Shown one piece after another: positions 26,962-36,120 of a stretch of DNA of 64,000 bases. A model generated the notes under the pieces. The model was not told where the DNA came from. It did no database searches and saw only the letters and a program-made list of their open reading frames with translations. This DNA comes from Cellvibrio polysaccharolyticus (GTDB taxonomy: Bacteria > Pseudomonadota > Gammaproteobacteria > Pseudomonadales > Cellvibrionaceae). The stretch spans positions 2,232,001-2,296,000 of the forward strand of contig NZ_PRDL01000001.1 in assembly GCF_015182315.1 (NCBI RefSeq), read 5' to 3'. The stretch's first letter is position 1. The number at the start of each line of letters is the position of its first letter. Position numbers and translations under genes: made by a program.

Positions 26962-29133
26962 ATGCCTTCCCGGCAAAATCTACCGCTACATTCTCCCGCT
27001 GTCTCTCCAGCCATGCCGTCGTCAGCCACCATGCCATTATTTGCTCGCACCCCGCATTTGGGTGAGGGGAGCGAAGCCGGGTTTCGCAACAGAATCCGGG
27101 ATTATTTTACCAGCACCTTTGATCGTTACGAGTCGCTTTTCGAGTGCCTCGCCAACGAAGCTGCTTACTATGTCAAACCCATTGCCCTTCGCCATCCGCT
27201 GATTTTTTACTACGGCCATACCGCCACTTTTTTTGTCAACAAACTGCTATTAACACGAATGATTACCGCGCGGGTCAACCAGCGCTTTGAATCCATGTTT
27301 GCCGTCGGCGTGGATGAAATGAGCTGGGATGACCTCAACGATGCGCACTACGAGTGGCCAACACCTGCTGAAGTAAAAGGTTACCGTGATGAGGTGCGCG
27401 CGCTGGTGCTGGATTTGATTGAGCATGCACCGCTGGAGCTGCCGGTTACCTGGAGCAACCCCTGGTGGGCGATTGTAATGGGCATTGAGCACGAGCGGAT
27501 TCATTTGGAAACGTCATCCGTGCTTATTCGGCAACACAAGCTTGAGTATGTAAAACATTCATCACACTGGCTGCCTTGCACTCAGAGTGGAACGGCTCCG
27601 GTTAATACCCTGGTAAAGGTAGCGGAAGGGGATGTTCTGCTCGACAAAAACAAAACAGATTGCTGGTACGGATGGGATAATGAATACGGCGTGCATGAAA
27701 CCTGCGTTAGCGCTTTTAACACATCGCGTTTTTTGGTGAGCAATCAGGAGTTTCTCGATTTTGTTAATGCCGGTGGTTATCTGAATCACCATAATTGGGA
27801 AGACGAGGGCAAAGCCTGGTTAACCTTCACCGGCGCCCGACACCCCACCTTCTGGGTTAAGAAAACCCGAGGCTGGTACTTGCGCTTGATGACCGAAGAA
27901 GTTGCCATGCCGTGGGACTGGCCGGTGGAAGTCAATTATCACGAGGCCAAGGCATTTTGTAATTGGAAAAAATCTGAAACCGGGTTGCCGGTTCGCTTGC
28001 CCACCGAAGATGAATGGTATCGGATATACGATGAAAGTGGTTTGCAAGCACCACAGCAAACGTTGGCCAATGCCAATATCCATCTGGATCACTTTGCATC
28101 TTCCTGTCCGGTAAACCGGTTTGCCCACGGCGATTTTTATGATGTCGCCGGCAATGTCTGGCAGTGGACAGAAACACCGGTTTATCCATTCGATGGTTTT
28201 GACGTACACCCGATTTACGATGATTTTACGACGCCGACCTTTGATGAACGGCACAATCTGATAAAAGGCGGCTCATGGATTTCCTGTGGCAATGAAGCAC
28301 AGCGTTCCGCGCGTTATGCTTTTCGTCGCCATTTTTTCCAGCATGCGGGTTTCCGCTATGTTGTCTCTGAAGAGGTTCAATCAGTGCCCGCATCACATTA
28401 TGAAACTGACAAATTATTATCGGAATATGCCGAGTTTCATTACGGTGATGAATGCTTTGGTGTTGCCAATTTCTCCAAAGCACTGGTGGACCTTGCACTC
28501 ACTGCTTTGGCAAATAAACCCCTGCAGCGCGCGCTGGATATAGGCTGCGCCACTGGCAGGGCGAGTTTTGAATTGGCGAAAGCTTTTGATCATGTTACCG
28601 GCATCGATTTTTCGGCGCGGTTTATTCAACTTGGCGCACAGCTGGCGCGTGGCGAAACCTTGCGTTATACCCTGGCGGAAGAGGGTGAGCTGGTGTCTTA
28701 CAAATCCCGTTCACTACAGGAATTGGCGCTGATCGACACCGCGCAAAAGGTGGAATTTTTTCAGGGTGATGCTTGTAACCTTAAAGAACAATTTTCCGGT
28801 TACGATTTTATTCTGGCCGCCAATTTGATCGACCGTTTATACAGCCCGGAGAAATTTTTACAACAAATTCACCAGCGTCTGAACCTTGGCGGCATCCTGA
28901 TGATTGCGTCACCTTATACCTGGTTGGCCGAACATACGCCGCGTGAAGCCTGGCTGGGCGGTTTTAAAAAAGACGGTGAAAGTTTTACCACACTGGATGG
29001 CTTGCATCATTACCTGGACGCGCATTACAAGCGAATTGCCGAGCCTCGGGAAGTGCCTTTCGTGATTCGTGAAACGCGCCGCAAGTTTCAGCATACCTTG
29101 TCAGAGGTGACACTGTGGGAAAGAATTGCCTGA
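26962..29133 (+). CDS. ovoA: OvoA: 5-histidylcysteine sulfoxide synthase with 4-mercaptohistidine N-methyltransferase domain
   Basis: Iron enzyme that joins cysteine to carbon 5 of histidine with oxygen, the first step of ovothiol A synthesis. A DinB-like N-terminal domain carries the iron ligands: His86 in YYGHTATFF, and His177 and His181 in GIEHERIHLETS. The formylglycine-enzyme-like domain is in the middle (LPTEDEWYRIY, IKGGSWISCGNEAQRSARYAFRRHF with residues split by the family pattern). The C-terminus is a SAM methyltransferase (ALDIGCATGRASFELAKAF) that should perform the final N-methylation. At 723 aa it is a full-length OvoA. Confidence 0.93.
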   Translation: MPSRQNLPLHSPAVSPAMPSSATMPLFARTPHLGEGSEAGFRNRIRDYFTSTFDRYESLFECLANEAAYYVKPIALRHPLIFYYGHTATFFVNKLLLTRMITARVNQRFESMFAVGVDEMSWDDLNDAHYEWPTPAEVKGYRDEVRALVLDLIEHAPLELPVTWSNPWWAIVMGIEHERIHLETSSVLIRQHKLEYVKHSSHWLPCTQSGTAPVNTLVKVAEGDVLLDKNKTDCWYGWDNEYGVHETCVSAFNTSRFLVSNQEFLDFVNAGGYLNHHNWEDEGKAWLTFTGARHPTFWVKKTRGWYLRLMTEEVAMPWDWPVEVNYHEAKAFCNWKKSETGLPVRLPTEDEWYRIYDESGLQAPQQTLANANIHLDHFASSCPVNRFAHGDFYDVAGNVWQWTETPVYPFDGFDVHPIYDDFTTPTFDERHNLIKGGSWISCGNEAQRSARYAFRRHFFQHAGFRYVVSEEVQSVPASHYETDKLLSEYAEFHYGDECFGVANFSKALVDLALTALANKPLQRALDIGCATGRASFELAKAFDHVTGIDFSARFIQLGAQLARGETLRYTLAEEGELVSYKSRSLQELALIDTAQKVEFFQGDACNLKEQFSGYDFILAANLIDRLYSPEKFLQQIHQRLNLGGILMIASPYTWLAEHTPREAWLGGFKKDGESFTTLDGLHHYLDAHYKRIAEPREVPFVIRETRRKFQHTLSEVTLWERIA

Positions 29134-29147
29134 CCGTTTAACTCCTC

Positions 29148-29174
29148 TGTTGCGGCTGTTTTTCAGCCGCAACA
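29148..29174. other. strong hairpin between convergent genes
   Basis: An 11-bp perfect stem (TGTTGCGGCTG with CAGCCGCAACA) closes a TTTTT loop. Neither strand has a T run after the stem, so it may act as an RNA-stabilising 3' end or a weak terminator for ovoA and the FlhB-like gene. Confidence 0.5.
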
Positions 29175-29177
29175 GTG

Positions 29178-29501
29178 TCAAGCATCAGTAGCTGACGCAT
29201 CCGGCGCAGATTTTTCGCCGGGTTTCCAACCGGCAGGCTGGTTGCCATCCAGCTCATACGCAAAGGCGATGATGTAAGCTACCGCGATATAAAGTGTCTC
29301 AGGAATTTCCTCACCCAACTCCAGTTGCATCAGCAGGTTGACCAGCTCCGGATTGTCGCAGAGCGGTACGCCGTGCTCGGTGGCTACCTCCATAATCGCT
29401 TCGGCGATATCGCCGGTGCCTTTGGCGCTTACGTGCGGTGCATTAACGCCGTCGTAAAATAGCGCGACCGCTTTTTTAATCGGATCGGCGGGCTTATTCA
29501 T
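29178..29501 (-). CDS. FlhB C-terminal-domain-like protein
   Basis: A 107-aa soluble protein matching the cytoplasmic domain of the flagellar export switch FlhB downstream of its cleavage site: KKAVALFYDGVNAPHVSAKGTGDIAE and ATEHGVPLCDNPELVNLL. It lacks the membrane domain and the NPTH self-cleavage motif. Its start overlaps the end of the fliK-like gene by four bases (ATGA), so the two are translationally coupled. It probably takes part in substrate switching of type III export, but this is inferred from the domain. Confidence 0.85.
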   Translation of the reverse strand: MNKPADPIKKAVALFYDGVNAPHVSAKGTGDIAEAIMEVATEHGVPLCDNPELVNLLMQLELGEEIPETLYIAVAYIIAFAYELDGNQPAGWKPGEKSAPDASATDA

Positions 29502-31222
29502 AAGGTGACATCCACCAGCGAGTAGTTCAATGTTTGCTGATAGTCGGGCGGCAAACCATTAAGGCATTGAAAGTTCTTCAAGGTAATTCCTTCGGCTTCC
29601 AGCTGTTCTTTCAAGCGATTCATTTTTGCGCGGGCCAAGGCCAGGGTTTCCTGTCGATCTGCCCATACACTCACCGAAAGATTGTCCTGTCCGGCTTGTA
29701 ACTGAACGTACACACCGCCCACCTGGGGCAAATCAAATTTCAGCATTGCCATCCATTGTTTGACTTTGCCGGAAGCTTTTCGCTTGTCATTATCTTTTTC
29801 CTCTTGCCACTCCTGTCGCAACTGCAAATGAAACTGGTGAATGTCGGCACCATACCGCACCGGAATATCAAAAATAAAAGACTGACCGACAGCGCTGCTT
29901 TCAGCGTTATTAAGTTGGTGCCCCAGGGTATGGGTTTGTTGCAACTGAATTTTTCCCAGCCCTAATAAAGTGTGCTGCTGCATCAGCATTAACAATTGAT
30001 TGCGCAAGGTTTTCGTTGAAAGTTCCTGGTGGCTGCGTTGCGGAATCTGCTGCAAAAAAGATAATAACCCCTGCGGCATATCGGGCAGTCTGGCCGTAAC
30101 CTCGGCACCGGCCCGGCTGGTGTAAGCTTCCACCGCATGCTGTTGGCTTGCTGTAGGTGCAACGGGCGGCGGAGAGGAGGGGTTGGGAATATCGCTCAGC
30201 CGCAAGCTCACACCGCTCTCCTGACGCAACTGCGATAATAAATGGAGCAGGGCGCCTTTCAAATCCTGGTGGGTGAATTGAAGGCTGACTGTATTTTTGC
30301 TCGCACTGGCCGTGGCTGCTCCTGCCGGAGTGGTTTGCAACATCTGGCTGGAAACCTTTTGTTCAAAAAAAGTGCCGCTGTTTTTCAGTACCAAAGGAAT
30401 CATTTGCGGGTTGGAGAGTTGTGCGGGCGAACGCAATTGTTCTGCAAATGACTTCAGCGCCTGCTGCACCGTCGCTGGTAAGAGCAGCTGCCGTACATTG
30501 CCAGGCAGTTGTTGCATAACCGGTAATGCCTGAAAAATTTCTGTGGGCACATCACGCAACGGCAACACTTGCCGCAAGGTTTCCACCAACGCTTTTTGCA
30601 GTACCAGTTTATCTACCGGTTGAGTGGTGCCGGGTTGCGCATTTGTGAGGTGGTTGGCCGCAACGGGGGTTGGCGGGGCCGTTTTGGTATCGGGAGCAGC
30701 AGGAAATAACAAGGATGAAGCAATATTCAGCAAATTCCGCAAACTGCTCTCCACAGGCAATGGGTTGCTTGCCGTTGCGGGAAGCCCGGCTGGCACGGTC
30801 GGCACCGGCGCAGGAAAATCGACGATTGCCAACCGTTGGCCTTGCTGGCTGACCAGCACCTGCAAGGTTTGGCCAGCCACCAGCGGACGATCGGTGTAAG
30901 TCAGTAGCGGGCGATCCGGCAGTTGCAGCGTCACCAGTTTTAATTGTGGCGATTGCAGTAATTGTTGCTGCTCACCCAGTTGCTGTATTTGCGCTTTGAC
31001 CGCAGGCGTCTGCGGCGCTTTTTGTAACTGCTGCATCTGCTCATTGAGCTGTTTTAGCAAGGCGTCGCGCTGCTCCGGGGTGATAGCAGCAACTTTTTCC
31101 ACCATAACATCGACTATTTGCCCTTGCGGCAAACCGGCAATTTTTGCCAAAACTGCTGCATTATCGCCTCGAATTAACGGCGATGAGGCCGTTGGAGGGT
31201 TGGAAACCGGCGGTAACTGCAT
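29498..31222 (-). CDS. fliK: flagellar hook-length control protein FliK-like
   Basis: A 574-aa protein with a Gln/Pro/Ala-rich low-complexity N-terminal ruler-like region and a C-terminal Flg_hook domain (near 440-560: FIFDIPVRYGADIHQFHLQLRQEW, VYVQLQAGQDNLSVSVWA). FliK measures hook length and triggers the FlhB switch. Its coupling to an FlhB-like fragment supports this role. No other flagellar gene lies in the window, so it is a FliK away from the main flagellar cluster, as seen next to ccmA in pseudomonads. Confidence 0.82.
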   Translation of the reverse strand: MQLPPVSNPPTASSPLIRGDNAAVLAKIAGLPQGQIVDVMVEKVAAITPEQRDALLKQLNEQMQQLQKAPQTPAVKAQIQQLGEQQQLLQSPQLKLVTLQLPDRPLLTYTDRPLVAGQTLQVLVSQQGQRLAIVDFPAPVPTVPAGLPATASNPLPVESSLRNLLNIASSLLFPAAPDTKTAPPTPVAANHLTNAQPGTTQPVDKLVLQKALVETLRQVLPLRDVPTEIFQALPVMQQLPGNVRQLLLPATVQQALKSFAEQLRSPAQLSNPQMIPLVLKNSGTFFEQKVSSQMLQTTPAGAATASASKNTVSLQFTHQDLKGALLHLLSQLRQESGVSLRLSDIPNPSSPPPVAPTASQQHAVEAYTSRAGAEVTARLPDMPQGLLSFLQQIPQRSHQELSTKTLRNQLLMLMQQHTLLGLGKIQLQQTHTLGHQLNNAESSAVGQSFIFDIPVRYGADIHQFHLQLRQEWQEEKDNDKRKASGKVKQWMAMLKFDLPQVGGVYVQLQAGQDNLSVSVWADRQETLALARAKMNRLKEQLEAEGITLKNFQCLNGLPPDYQQTLNYSLVDVTL

Positions 31223-31366
31223 ACACAGAAATCCAAAATCAAATTTAGAGGTGAAAAACAGGGGCGATGATCGCTATAATCGCGCGCTCGAATGCCAATA
31301 ACCAGCTTATCGGCACGTTTTTCCAAATCCTGAGCCGCCACAGGCAACAACCAGTGAGCCCTGATT

Positions 31367-32023
31367 TTGACCAAACCTTTGCTCGACATACGTCAACTCA
31401 GCTGCGAACGCGATGAGCGAATCCTGTTCAGCCAGCTCTGTTTTCAATGCCGGGCGGGCGATATTTTGCAATTAATCGGCCCCAATGGCAGTGGTAAAAC
31501 CACGTTGCTGCGTTGTCTTGCCGGTGTCTCCCGCGAATACCAGGGCGACATTGCCTGGCGCGGCCATTCCTTACCCGGCGCCGCCTGGCAATTTGCGCGT
31601 GAGAGCTTGTACCTCGGTCATCTGCCGGGCATCAAAAAAGCCCTGACACCGGTGGAGAACTTGCGCTGGTATCAGCAAACCTGCGACGGAACCGGCACTT
31701 TCAGCATCGAGCAGGCGCTTGAGCAGGTCGGGCTGGCGGGTTACGAAGAAACCCCGTGTTCTCAATTGTCTGCCGGCCAACACCGCCGCGTTGCGCTGGC
31801 ACGGCTGTATTTATCATCAGCGGTGTGCTGGATTCTCGACGAACCTTTTACCGCGATTGACAAGCAGGGCGTTGCCGCCCTTGAAAGCCTGCTGGAACAA
31901 CACGCCTCGCGTGGCGGTATGACCTTGCTAACCTCGCACCAGGATCTCAGTATTGCCGGCGTTCGCACCGTATCGCTGGCAGATTATCGTTTTGCTGCAA
32001 CGGAGTCTCGCTATGACGACTGA
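31367..32023 (+). CDS. ccmA: cytochrome c biogenesis ATP-binding protein CcmA
   Basis: ATPase of the CcmAB complex that drives release of haem-loaded CcmE. Walker A is GPNGSGKTT, the signature is LSAGQHRR, and Walker B is CWILDEPFTAID. At 218 aa it fits. The frame is closed by a TGA just upstream, so the only reasonable starts are TTG at this position or TTG four codons later; GTGAG lies at ribosome-binding distance. It leads a tightly overlapping ccm operon. Confidence 0.92.
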   Translation: MTKPLLDIRQLSCERDERILFSQLCFQCRAGDILQLIGPNGSGKTTLLRCLAGVSREYQGDIAWRGHSLPGAAWQFARESLYLGHLPGIKKALTPVENLRWYQQTCDGTGTFSIEQALEQVGLAGYEETPCSQLSAGQHRRVALARLYLSSAVCWILDEPFTAIDKQGVAALESLLEQHASRGGMTLLTSHQDLSIAGVRTVSLADYRFAATESRYDD

Positions 32024-32708
32024 TTTGCAGACGATTTCATCTTTTTCCGGTTTTAAAGCCACTTTTCGGCGCGATTTGCTGCTGGCACTGCGCCAGCGCG
32101 GCGAGCTGCTGAATCCGCTGGTGTTTTTTTTGATTGCCGTCAGTCTGATTCCGTTGGGCGTGGGGCCACAAAGCCAGCTACTCTCGGTGCTGGCGCCTGG
32201 CGTACTGTGGGTTATGGCTTTACTTGCAACCTTATTGTCGCTGGATGGTCTGTTCCGTAGCGATTTTGAGGACGGGTCGTTGGAACAAATGTTGATTGCG
32301 CCACAACCCTTGTATCTCACGGTGTTGGCTAAAATCGTCGTACATTGGCTGACCACCGGCTTGCCACTGATGTTACTGGCGCCGCTGCTGGGTTTAATGT
32401 TGTCGCTGCCAACGCCCGGTTTCGTGCCTTTGTGCCTCTCCTTATTTATAGGCACCGCTTGCATGAGTCTGGTGGGTGCGGTTGGCGCGGCACTGACCAC
32501 CGGTATTGGCCGGGGCGGTTTGTTGTTATCACTGATCGTCATGCCTTTTTATATCCCCGTACTGATCTTCGGCACCAGCCTGGTTCAGTACGGTATTAAT
32601 GGTAGCCCTTATACGGTTCAAGTGGCGATGCTGGGGGCTTTACTGGCATTGTCGATTGTCCTTGCGCCGCTGGCTGCAGCCGGTGCGCTGCGTATCAGCA
32701 CCCAATAA
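32013..32708 (+). CDS. ccmB: haem exporter protein CcmB
   Basis: Membrane subunit of the CcmAB complex, 231 aa with about six transmembrane helices. The N-terminus FKATFRRDLLLALRQRGELLNPLVFFL and the motif FEDGSLEQMLIAPQPL are typical of CcmB. It starts inside the last codons of ccmA (11-base overlap), indicating coupled translation. Confidence 0.93.
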   Translation: MTTDLQTISSFSGFKATFRRDLLLALRQRGELLNPLVFFLIAVSLIPLGVGPQSQLLSVLAPGVLWVMALLATLLSLDGLFRSDFEDGSLEQMLIAPQPLYLTVLAKIVVHWLTTGLPLMLLAPLLGLMLSLPTPGFVPLCLSLFIGTACMSLVGAVGAALTTGIGRGGLLLSLIVMPFYIPVLIFGTSLVQYGINGSPYTVQVAMLGALLALSIVLAPLAAAGALRISTQ

Positions 32709-32724
32709 CAAAGAGAGGTTTAAC

Positions 32725-33483
32725 GTGGCTTGGCAATGGTTTCATCGTTTGGGCTCTCCCAGGTGGTTTTACGAAAAAAGTACGCCTTGGCTGCCCTGGT
32801 TGGCGGCTATTGCTATTGTGCTGCTGCTGGTTGGTGGTATTTGGGGGCTGGCTTACGCACCGGTTGATGCAAAGCAAGGTAACAGCTACCGGATCATCTA
32901 TATTCATGTGCCAGCGGCCTTTCTGGCACAAGGTGGCTATTTCATCATGGCCATCAGCGGCGCGGTGGGCCTGATCTGGAAGATGAAACTGCCCTACATG
33001 GTGATGAAGTCGGCCGCACCGGTAGGCGCGGCGCTGACGTTTCTGGCGTTGGTGACCGGCTCTATCTGGGGCAAACCGACCTGGGGAACCTGGTGGGAAT
33101 GGGATGCGCGCATCACCTTTATGCTGATTTTACTGTTTTTGTATTTCGGCATCATGGCGCTGCAACAAGCCTTTACCAACCGCGACACCGGCGACAAAGC
33201 CAGTGCCATTCTGGCGCTCGCAGGCACCGTTAATATTCCCATCATCCAGAAGTCGGTGGATTGGTGGTACACCTTGCATCAGCCCGCAACCATCAAATTT
33301 GTGGGAAAATCCAGTATTGACCCATCCATGCTGTATCCGCTGCTGCTGATGGTGATTGCCTTTTACGTGTTTTATCTGTGGGTATTGCTGTTGAATACCC
33401 GCGCAGAAATTCTGCGCAGGGAGAGCCGGACCCGCTGGGTTGGAGAACTGGTTGAGCAAAAAGCCGGGGTGAAATCGTTATGA
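32725..33483 (+). CDS. ccmC: haem handling protein CcmC
   Basis: Integral membrane protein that presents haem to CcmE. It contains the tryptophan-rich WWD motif (WGTWWEWDARITFML) between transmembrane helices, flanked by conserved histidines (IIYIHVPAAF and WWYTLHQPATI). The start is GTG behind AGAGAGG, giving MAWQWFHRLGSPRWFY and 252 aa; the open frame upstream overlaps ccmB and is not used. Confidence 0.94.
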   Translation: MAWQWFHRLGSPRWFYEKSTPWLPWLAAIAIVLLLVGGIWGLAYAPVDAKQGNSYRIIYIHVPAAFLAQGGYFIMAISGAVGLIWKMKLPYMVMKSAAPVGAALTFLALVTGSIWGKPTWGTWWEWDARITFMLILLFLYFGIMALQQAFTNRDTGDKASAILALAGTVNIPIIQKSVDWWYTLHQPATIKFVGKSSIDPSMLYPLLLMVIAFYVFYLWVLLLNTRAEILRRESRTRWVGELVEQKAGVKSL

Positions 33484-33671
33484 CCTTTCAATTTGAGTCA
33501 CTGGCGGCTTTTCTGGCAATGAACAACCACGGCCCGTTTGTCTGGGCAGCTTACGGTATTACGCTGGTGGTATTAATTACCCTGGTGGTAATGCCGGTGC
33601 TGCAGACCCGTTCCTTTTTCCGTCGTCAGCGTCGCTTGCAGCGTCTGGCGGAAAAACAAACAGGACAATAG
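33480..33671 (+). CDS. ccmD: haem exporter protein CcmD
   Basis: Small 63-aa protein with one transmembrane helix (YGITLVVLITLVVMPVL) and a basic Arg-rich C-terminus (FFRRQRRLQRL), the usual CcmD form. It helps release haem-CcmE from CcmABC. It overlaps the ccmC stop by four bases (ATGA). Confidence 0.9.
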   Translation: MTFQFESLAAFLAMNNHGPFVWAAYGITLVVLITLVVMPVLQTRSFFRRQRRLQRLAEKQTGQ

Positions 33672-33695
33672 TCCCATTACAAAAGAAGTGACAAT

Positions 33696-34160
33696 ATGCA
33701 CCCGGTTAGAAAACAACGCTTGATGTTGGTCATTTTTATTTTGCTTTTTTCGAGTATCGCGGTAGGCCTGCTGGTTTTTGCGCTACGGGAAAATATCAAT
33801 CTTTTCTATCCGCCGAGCAAAATTGCGACCGGCGAAGTCCCTCACAATACCCGCATTCGGGCCGGTGGCTGCGTCAAGCCGGGTACCATTTTGCGCTCCA
33901 ACGAAACCCTGGAAGTGACTTTCATCATTACCGATGGCGTTGCTGAAGTACCGGTTGCTTACAACGGCATTTTGCCCGACCTCTTCGCCGAAGGTGAAGC
34001 GGCGGTGATCAACGGTATGCTGGATAACAAAGGCGTGTTTCAGGCCGCTGAAGTGCTGGCCAAGCACGATGAAAATTACATGCCACCGGAAGTTGCCGCG
34101 GCCATGAAAGACAAAGGCGAGCACCAGGCCACCTGCAAGGAGATCCAATATGATTCCTGA
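33696..34160 (+). CDS. ccmE: cytochrome c-type biogenesis haem chaperone CcmE
   Basis: Periplasmic membrane-anchored chaperone that carries haem covalently bound to a histidine. One N-terminal transmembrane helix (residues ~10-30), then an OB-fold with VAYNGILPDLFAEGEA. The haem-binding His124 and Tyr128 are in LAKHDENYMP, the H-x3-Y form of the proteobacterial motif. 154 aa. Its end overlaps ccmF by 11 bases. Confidence 0.95.
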   Translation: MHPVRKQRLMLVIFILLFSSIAVGLLVFALRENINLFYPPSKIATGEVPHNTRIRAGGCVKPGTILRSNETLEVTFIITDGVAEVPVAYNGILPDLFAEGEAAVINGMLDNKGVFQAAEVLAKHDENYMPPEVAAAMKDKGEHQATCKEIQYDS

Positions 34161-36120
34161 GTGGGGCAATTTTGCGCTGATTCTGGCGCTGGGTCTGGCA
34201 TTTGCACTGACCATCATTCCTTTGGTGGGCGCGTCCACCGGCAATGCCTTGCTGATGCATTCGGCACGTTCCCTGGCGACCGGCTTCTTCACCATGGTGC
34301 TGGTGTCATTTATTTTTCTGACCACCGCATTTGTGCAGGATGATTTCTCGGTGGCCTATGTGGCCAGCAATTCCAACAGCCTGTTGCCGGTTTACTACAA
34401 AATCAGCGCTGTGTGGGGCGGCCATGAAGGTTCGCTGCTGTTATGGGTATTGATGCTGGCGGGCTGGACGTTCGCCATCGCCCGTTTCAGTAAATCACTG
34501 CCGCTGGATATGCAGGCCAGAGTGCTGGCAGTGATGGGCTTTGTCGCCGTCGGCTTTCTGTTGTTTATGTTGTTAACCTCCAATCCGTTTGACCGGATTT
34601 TGCCGCTCTCGCCACAAGAGGGCAGTGACCTCAACCCGATGCTGCAGGACATTGGCCTGATTATTCATCCCCCCGTGCTTTATATGGGTTATGTAGGCTT
34701 CAGTGCGACTTTTGCTTTTGCGCTGGCTGCGCTGATGTCTGGCCGTATGGACAGCGCCTGGGCGCGCTGGTCTCGTCCTTGGGCCAATCTGGCCTGGGCG
34801 TTTTTGACCGTCGGTATTGCCCTGGGCAGCTGGTGGGCCTATTACGAATTGGGCTGGGGCGGCTGGTGGTTTTGGGATCCGGTTGAAAATGCCTCCTTTA
34901 TGCCATGGCTGGTCGGTACCGCGTTAATTCACTCGCTGGCGGTTACCGAAAAGCGCGGCATCTTTAAAAGCTGGACGATTCTGCTGGCAATTTTTACCTT
35001 TTCCCTCAGCTTGCTGGGCACATTCCTTGTGCGTTCCGGCGTGCTGACCTCCGTGCACGCCTTTGCCAGCGATCCGGAGCGGGGTGTATTTATTCTGTTC
35101 TTCCTGCTGGTGGTAGTAGGTGGTTCGTTGATCCTTTACGCACTGCGCGCGCCGGTGGTGAAAAGCTCACCTGGATTCACCTGGTTGTCTCGCGAGAGCT
35201 TCCTGCTGATGAACAACATGCTGTTGATCATCATGATGTTGACCGTGCTGGCAGGTACTTTGTACCCGTTGATTAAATCCGCCTTGAACATGGGGCTGAT
35301 CTCGGTAGGACCGCCTTACTTCAACATTACCTTCCTGCCGTTAATGGCCTTGTTGTGCCTGCTGATGGCGCTGGGCCCGCTGGTTAACTGGAAAAATAAT
35401 GCCAGTGAAAAGCTGATTAAAATGCTGTATGTGCCGGGCGGCATCAGCCTGGTGGGTGGTATTGCGTTCCCGTTCCTGTATGGCGGTGAATGGTCCTGGC
35501 AAGCCGCGCTTACGGTATTTATCGCTTTATGGATCACCACCGCACTGGTGCTGGATATCCGCAACAAGATTCGCCACGCCGATACCGTAAAACGCGGTTT
35601 GGGACGTTTGACGCTGAGCTATTACGGCATGGTGCTGGCGCACCTCGGTATTGTGGTATCGCTCACCGGCGTGTGCTTGACCAGTATCTATAACGACCTG
35701 CGCGATGTGCGGATGGACATCGACAAGCCGGTTCAGGTGGCTGAGTTCGAGTTTGTGCTGGAAGGTGTTTTCCGCGTACCTGGCCCCAACTATGTTGCTG
35801 ACGAAGCGGTAATTCGCGTGAGCAAGCACGGCGACTTTGTACGTGAAATGAAACCACAAAAACGTCGCTACCTTTCCAATGGCCAGGTGATGACCGAAGT
35901 GGCGCTGGACGCCGGTTTATTCCGCGACCTGTATATCGCCATGGGTGAGCCGCTCAATAACGGCGCCTGGGCAATGCGCGTTCACTTCAAGCCGTTTGTG
36001 CGCTGGATTTGGCTGGGTGCATTGATGATGGCCTTCGGTGCCGGTTTGGCCGTGGCTGACAAACGTTACCGCAAAAAAAACGGTGACCCTGCATTGGCGG
36101 CGGAGGCTCAAGCATCATGA
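34150..36120 (+). CDS. ccmF: cytochrome c-type biogenesis protein CcmF
   Basis: Large polytopic membrane protein of the haem lyase complex that joins haem to apocytochrome c. The WWD motif is GWGGWWFWDPVENASFMPW, with conserved histidines in GGHEGSLLLW and HPPVLYMGY. At 656 aa it is the usual length. It overlaps the genes on both sides, confirming operon structure. Confidence 0.95.
   Translation: MIPEWGNFALILALGLAFALTIIPLVGASTGNALLMHSARSLATGFFTMVLVSFIFLTTAFVQDDFSVAYVASNSNSLLPVYYKISAVWGGHEGSLLLWVLMLAGWTFAIARFSKSLPLDMQARVLAVMGFVAVGFLLFMLLTSNPFDRILPLSPQEGSDLNPMLQDIGLIIHPPVLYMGYVGFSATFAFALAALMSGRMDSAWARWSRPWANLAWAFLTVGIALGSWWAYYELGWGGWWFWDPVENASFMPWLVGTALIHSLAVTEKRGIFKSWTILLAIFTFSLSLLGTFLVRSGVLTSVHAFASDPERGVFILFFLLVVVGGSLILYALRAPVVKSSPGFTWLSRESFLLMNNMLLIIMMLTVLAGTLYPLIKSALNMGLISVGPPYFNITFLPLMALLCLLMALGPLVNWKNNASEKLIKMLYVPGGISLVGGIAFPFLYGGEWSWQAALTVFIALWITTALVLDIRNKIRHADTVKRGLGRLTLSYYGMVLAHLGIVVSLTGVCLTSIYNDLRDVRMDIDKPVQVAEFEFVLEGVFRVPGPNYVADEAVIRVSKHGDFVREMKPQKRRYLSNGQVMTEVALDAGLFRDLYIAMGEPLNNGAWAMRVHFKPFVRWIWLGALMMAFGAGLAVADKRYRKKNGDPALAAEAQAS

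Noticed and set aside
26738..27037. Minus-strand frame in the sseA-ovoA spacer
   Set aside because: It overlaps the ovoA start, has no good ribosome-binding site and no recognisable protein features.
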